The notes under the pieces were generated by a model. That model did no database searches. It was not told where the DNA came from and saw only the letters and a program-made list of their open reading frames with translations. Made by a program: the position numbers and the translations under genes. DNA of 64,000 nt from Paenibacillus sabinae T27 (GTDB taxonomy: Bacteria > Bacillota > Bacilli > Paenibacillales > Paenibacillaceae). The stretch spans positions 4,983,001 through 5,047,000 of the forward strand of contig NZ_CP004078.1 in NCBI RefSeq assembly GCF_000612505.1, in the 5' to 3' direction. Below are positions 62,558 to 64,000 of this stretch, in pieces (within the stretch, counting starts at the first letter, position 1; each line of letters starts with the position of its first letter).

Positions 62558-64000
62558 CGGGCGTGTCCTTCCGTTACGGCCGGTTCCCCGCCCTGCGCGG
62601 CATTGATCTGCTGATCCCGGAGGGCGGCCTTACGGTCCTGTGCGGCGTAACGGGCAGTGGCAAGTCCACACTGCTGCGGCTGCTTTCCGGGCTGGAGCAG
62701 CCGGACGCAGGCCGCATTGACTATACGAGCGGAGACTCATCCGCATCCGTCTCAATCGTCTTCCAGCAGCCGGAGAGCCAGCTCTTCGCCGGCAGCGTCA
62801 GGAAGGATGTCGAGTACGGCCTGGAGCAGCGGGCCATCCCCGTGCCCCGGCGCAGCGAGGCGGCGGACCGGGCGATGCGGCATGCAGGGCTCGATCCCGA
62901 GCGCTACGGGCCGCGCTCGCCGTTCCTGCTGAGCGGCGGCGAGAAGCGCCGGGTCTGCATCGCTGGTGCGATCGCCCCCCGGCCGCGGCTGCTCCTGCTG
63001 GACGAGCCGACGGCCGGGCTCGACCCGCCCGCCGTCCGCGCGCTGCTGGAGACCGCCGCGGAGCTGAAGCGCGGCGGCTATACGATCGTGGTCGCCACGC
63101 ACGATCTGGACTGCTTCTTCCCACTGGCCGATCAGGTCGCGGTGCTGGCGCAAGGAACCTTGCGCTACAGCGGGCCGCCGGACGGCCTGTGGAACGGTGC
63201 CCGCGTGCTGGAAGACGCGGGCCTGGAACCTCCGGCCTATATCCGGATCGGCCGGATGCTCATGCGCCAAGGCGGGCTGGATGCGCTGCCCGCCGGCGCA
63301 GGGGATTTGCTGGCGAAGCTGGACCCGCTTCGCCTTGCTTATCCCGGAGGCGAAGCCTGTCCGGGGGCTGGTGGCGGTGAGCGGCCTGCTGCAGCTGGCC
63401 GCTCCCTCTCCGCCGCTGGCGCAGCTGCGGCGGCAGGCAGCGCAGCCCTGCCGGAGGCCCGCGGGCTGACGGCAGCGGACGGCGCCCGGGTGGCCGAAAG
63501 CGGACGGCGCGCCGCCGCAGGCGACCGCTGCGCTTCGCAGCTTCCGGCGGATGCCGACGCCGCCAACTCAATCGCCGACGCCGCCAACACAACGGCTGCC
63601 GTGGCGGCTGGCGCCGGCGCACTCGCCGCCCCTGCCGAGAGCGACGCGTTCGGCAGCGCCAGCCGCCCGGCCGGATCGGCCTTGCGGAAGCTCGATCCGC
63701 GCGTCAAATGGCTGGCGATGGCGCTATGGTCGCTCGTCATTCTCGGAATGACGAGCGCGCTTCCGCTCGGGGCCGCCTCGGTGCTGGTAGCCGTACTTCT
63801 CGCCTGCGGGGGCATAACGCGGAAACGGACCGTTTGGTTCTACCGGCCGTTCCTGCCGATGTTTCTGCTGCTGTGGCTTCTGTCGGCCTTTTCATGGAGC
63901 GGCGGCGCCTCCTTCGCCTTTTCTCCCGCAGGCGCGCTGACCGGCGGTCTCTCCGTCCTCCGGCTGGGGCTGCTCATTTCGCTCGGCTTCTTGTTCACCG
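62542..64000 (+). CDS. Apparent EcfA2 ATPase-EcfT fusion, partial
   Basis: One frame is open from ATG 62542 to the window end (486 codons, no stop). Residues 1-255 are an ECF ATPase: GVTGSGKST, VFQQPESQLFAGSV, LLSGGEKRRV, LLLLDEPTAGLDP and VATHDLD. Residues about 260-380 are Ala/Gly-rich and low in complexity (ADADAANSIADAANTTAAVAA). From about 381, LRKLDPRVKWLAMALWSLVILGM starts an EcfT-type membrane protein with at least four hydrophobic helices before the edge. EcfA2 and EcfT are normally separate genes. A sequencing or real frameshift within the GC-rich linker could mimic a fusion. With EcfA1 and BioY this would be a complete biotin transporter. Confidence 0.8.
   Translation, partial: MPVQLTGVSFRYGRFPALRGIDLLIPEGGLTVLCGVTGSGKSTLLRLLSGLEQPDAGRIDYTSGDSSASVSIVFQQPESQLFAGSVRKDVEYGLEQRAIPVPRRSEAADRAMRHAGLDPERYGPRSPFLLSGGEKRRVCIAGAIAPRPRLLLLDEPTAGLDPPAVRALLETAAELKRGGYTIVVATHDLDCFFPLADQVAVLAQGTLRYSGPPDGLWNGARVLEDAGLEPPAYIRIGRMLMRQGGLDALPAGAGDLLAKLDPLRLAYPGGEACPGAGGGERPAAAGRSLSAAGAAAAAGSAALPEARGLTAADGARVAESGRRAAAGDRCASQLPADADAANSIADAANTTAAVAAGAGALAAPAESDAFGSASRPAGSALRKLDPRVKWLAMALWSLVILGMTSALPLGAASVLVAVLLACGGITRKRTVWFYRPFLPMFLLLWLLSAFSWSGGASFAFSPAGALTGGLSVLRLGLLISLGFLFT

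Overview
The window looks like a chromosomal segment of a Paenibacillus-type bacterium (Bacillales). This is inferred from strong AAGGAGG-like ribosome sites with GTG/TTG starts, Gram-positive lipoproteins and a secreted GH31 enzyme, AraC-type response regulators, PucR and LacI regulators, ECF transporters and moderately high GC. No rRNA, tRNA or CRISPR array was seen.

Layout. 1-18.9 kb is mixed housekeeping and signalling: a truncated stalk-domain secreted protein, a MocR-regulator remnant, an MHYT-GGDEF-EAL protein, a secreted alpha-glucosidase divergent from an orphan AraC-type response regulator, an oxidoreductase, a UbiA-type prenyltransferase, an acetate-transporter-like protein, a CHASE-like GGDEF-EAL protein, a DsrE-like protein, a class V aminotransferase, an aldo/keto reductase and a TVP38 membrane protein. 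19.4-21.3 kb is a NitT/TauT ABC operon with no ATPase gene. 21.4-29.5 kb is a sugar-acid operon on the minus strand. It contains a LacI regulator, a TIM-barrel isomerase, KDG kinase, an MFS symporter, an IlvD/Edd dehydratase, a hydroxyacid dehydrogenase and KDPG aldolase. Together these can import a sugar acid, dehydrate it to a 2-keto-3-deoxy acid, phosphorylate it and split it to pyruvate and a triose phosphate.

29.6-31.1 kb has a GNAT acetyltransferase and a transglutaminase. 31.4-35.7 kb is an S8 protease plus BceAB-like ABC operon, preceded by a stump of an ABC exporter. It looks like the remains of a peptide export or immunity locus. 35.8-40.1 kb is a graveyard: degenerate membrane-protein sequence, IS1380 and IS630 fragments, and a GH32 (levanase/sucrase) gene split by an IS605-type element that carries only tnpB. 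40.2-42.6 kb is a metNIQ-like transporter behind a possible attenuator.

42.8-56.0 kb is reductive pyrimidine degradation: PreT/PreA, dihydropyrimidinase, a small unknown protein, a PucR regulator, a class III aminotransferase, methylmalonate-semialdehyde dehydrogenase, and a four-gene NMT1-type ABC importer. Uracil or thymine would be reduced, ring-opened and, via beta-alanine or its methyl homologue, turned into acyl-CoA. No beta-ureidopropionase is seen here.

56.3-64 kb has a 7TM diguanylate cyclase, a DUF72 protein, a cytoplasmic alpha-amylase, a 256-bp element with perfect 16-bp terminal inverted repeats that supplies the end of the amylase gene, and a biotin-type ECF locus (bioY divergent from ecfA1 and an apparent EcfA2-EcfT fusion running off the window).
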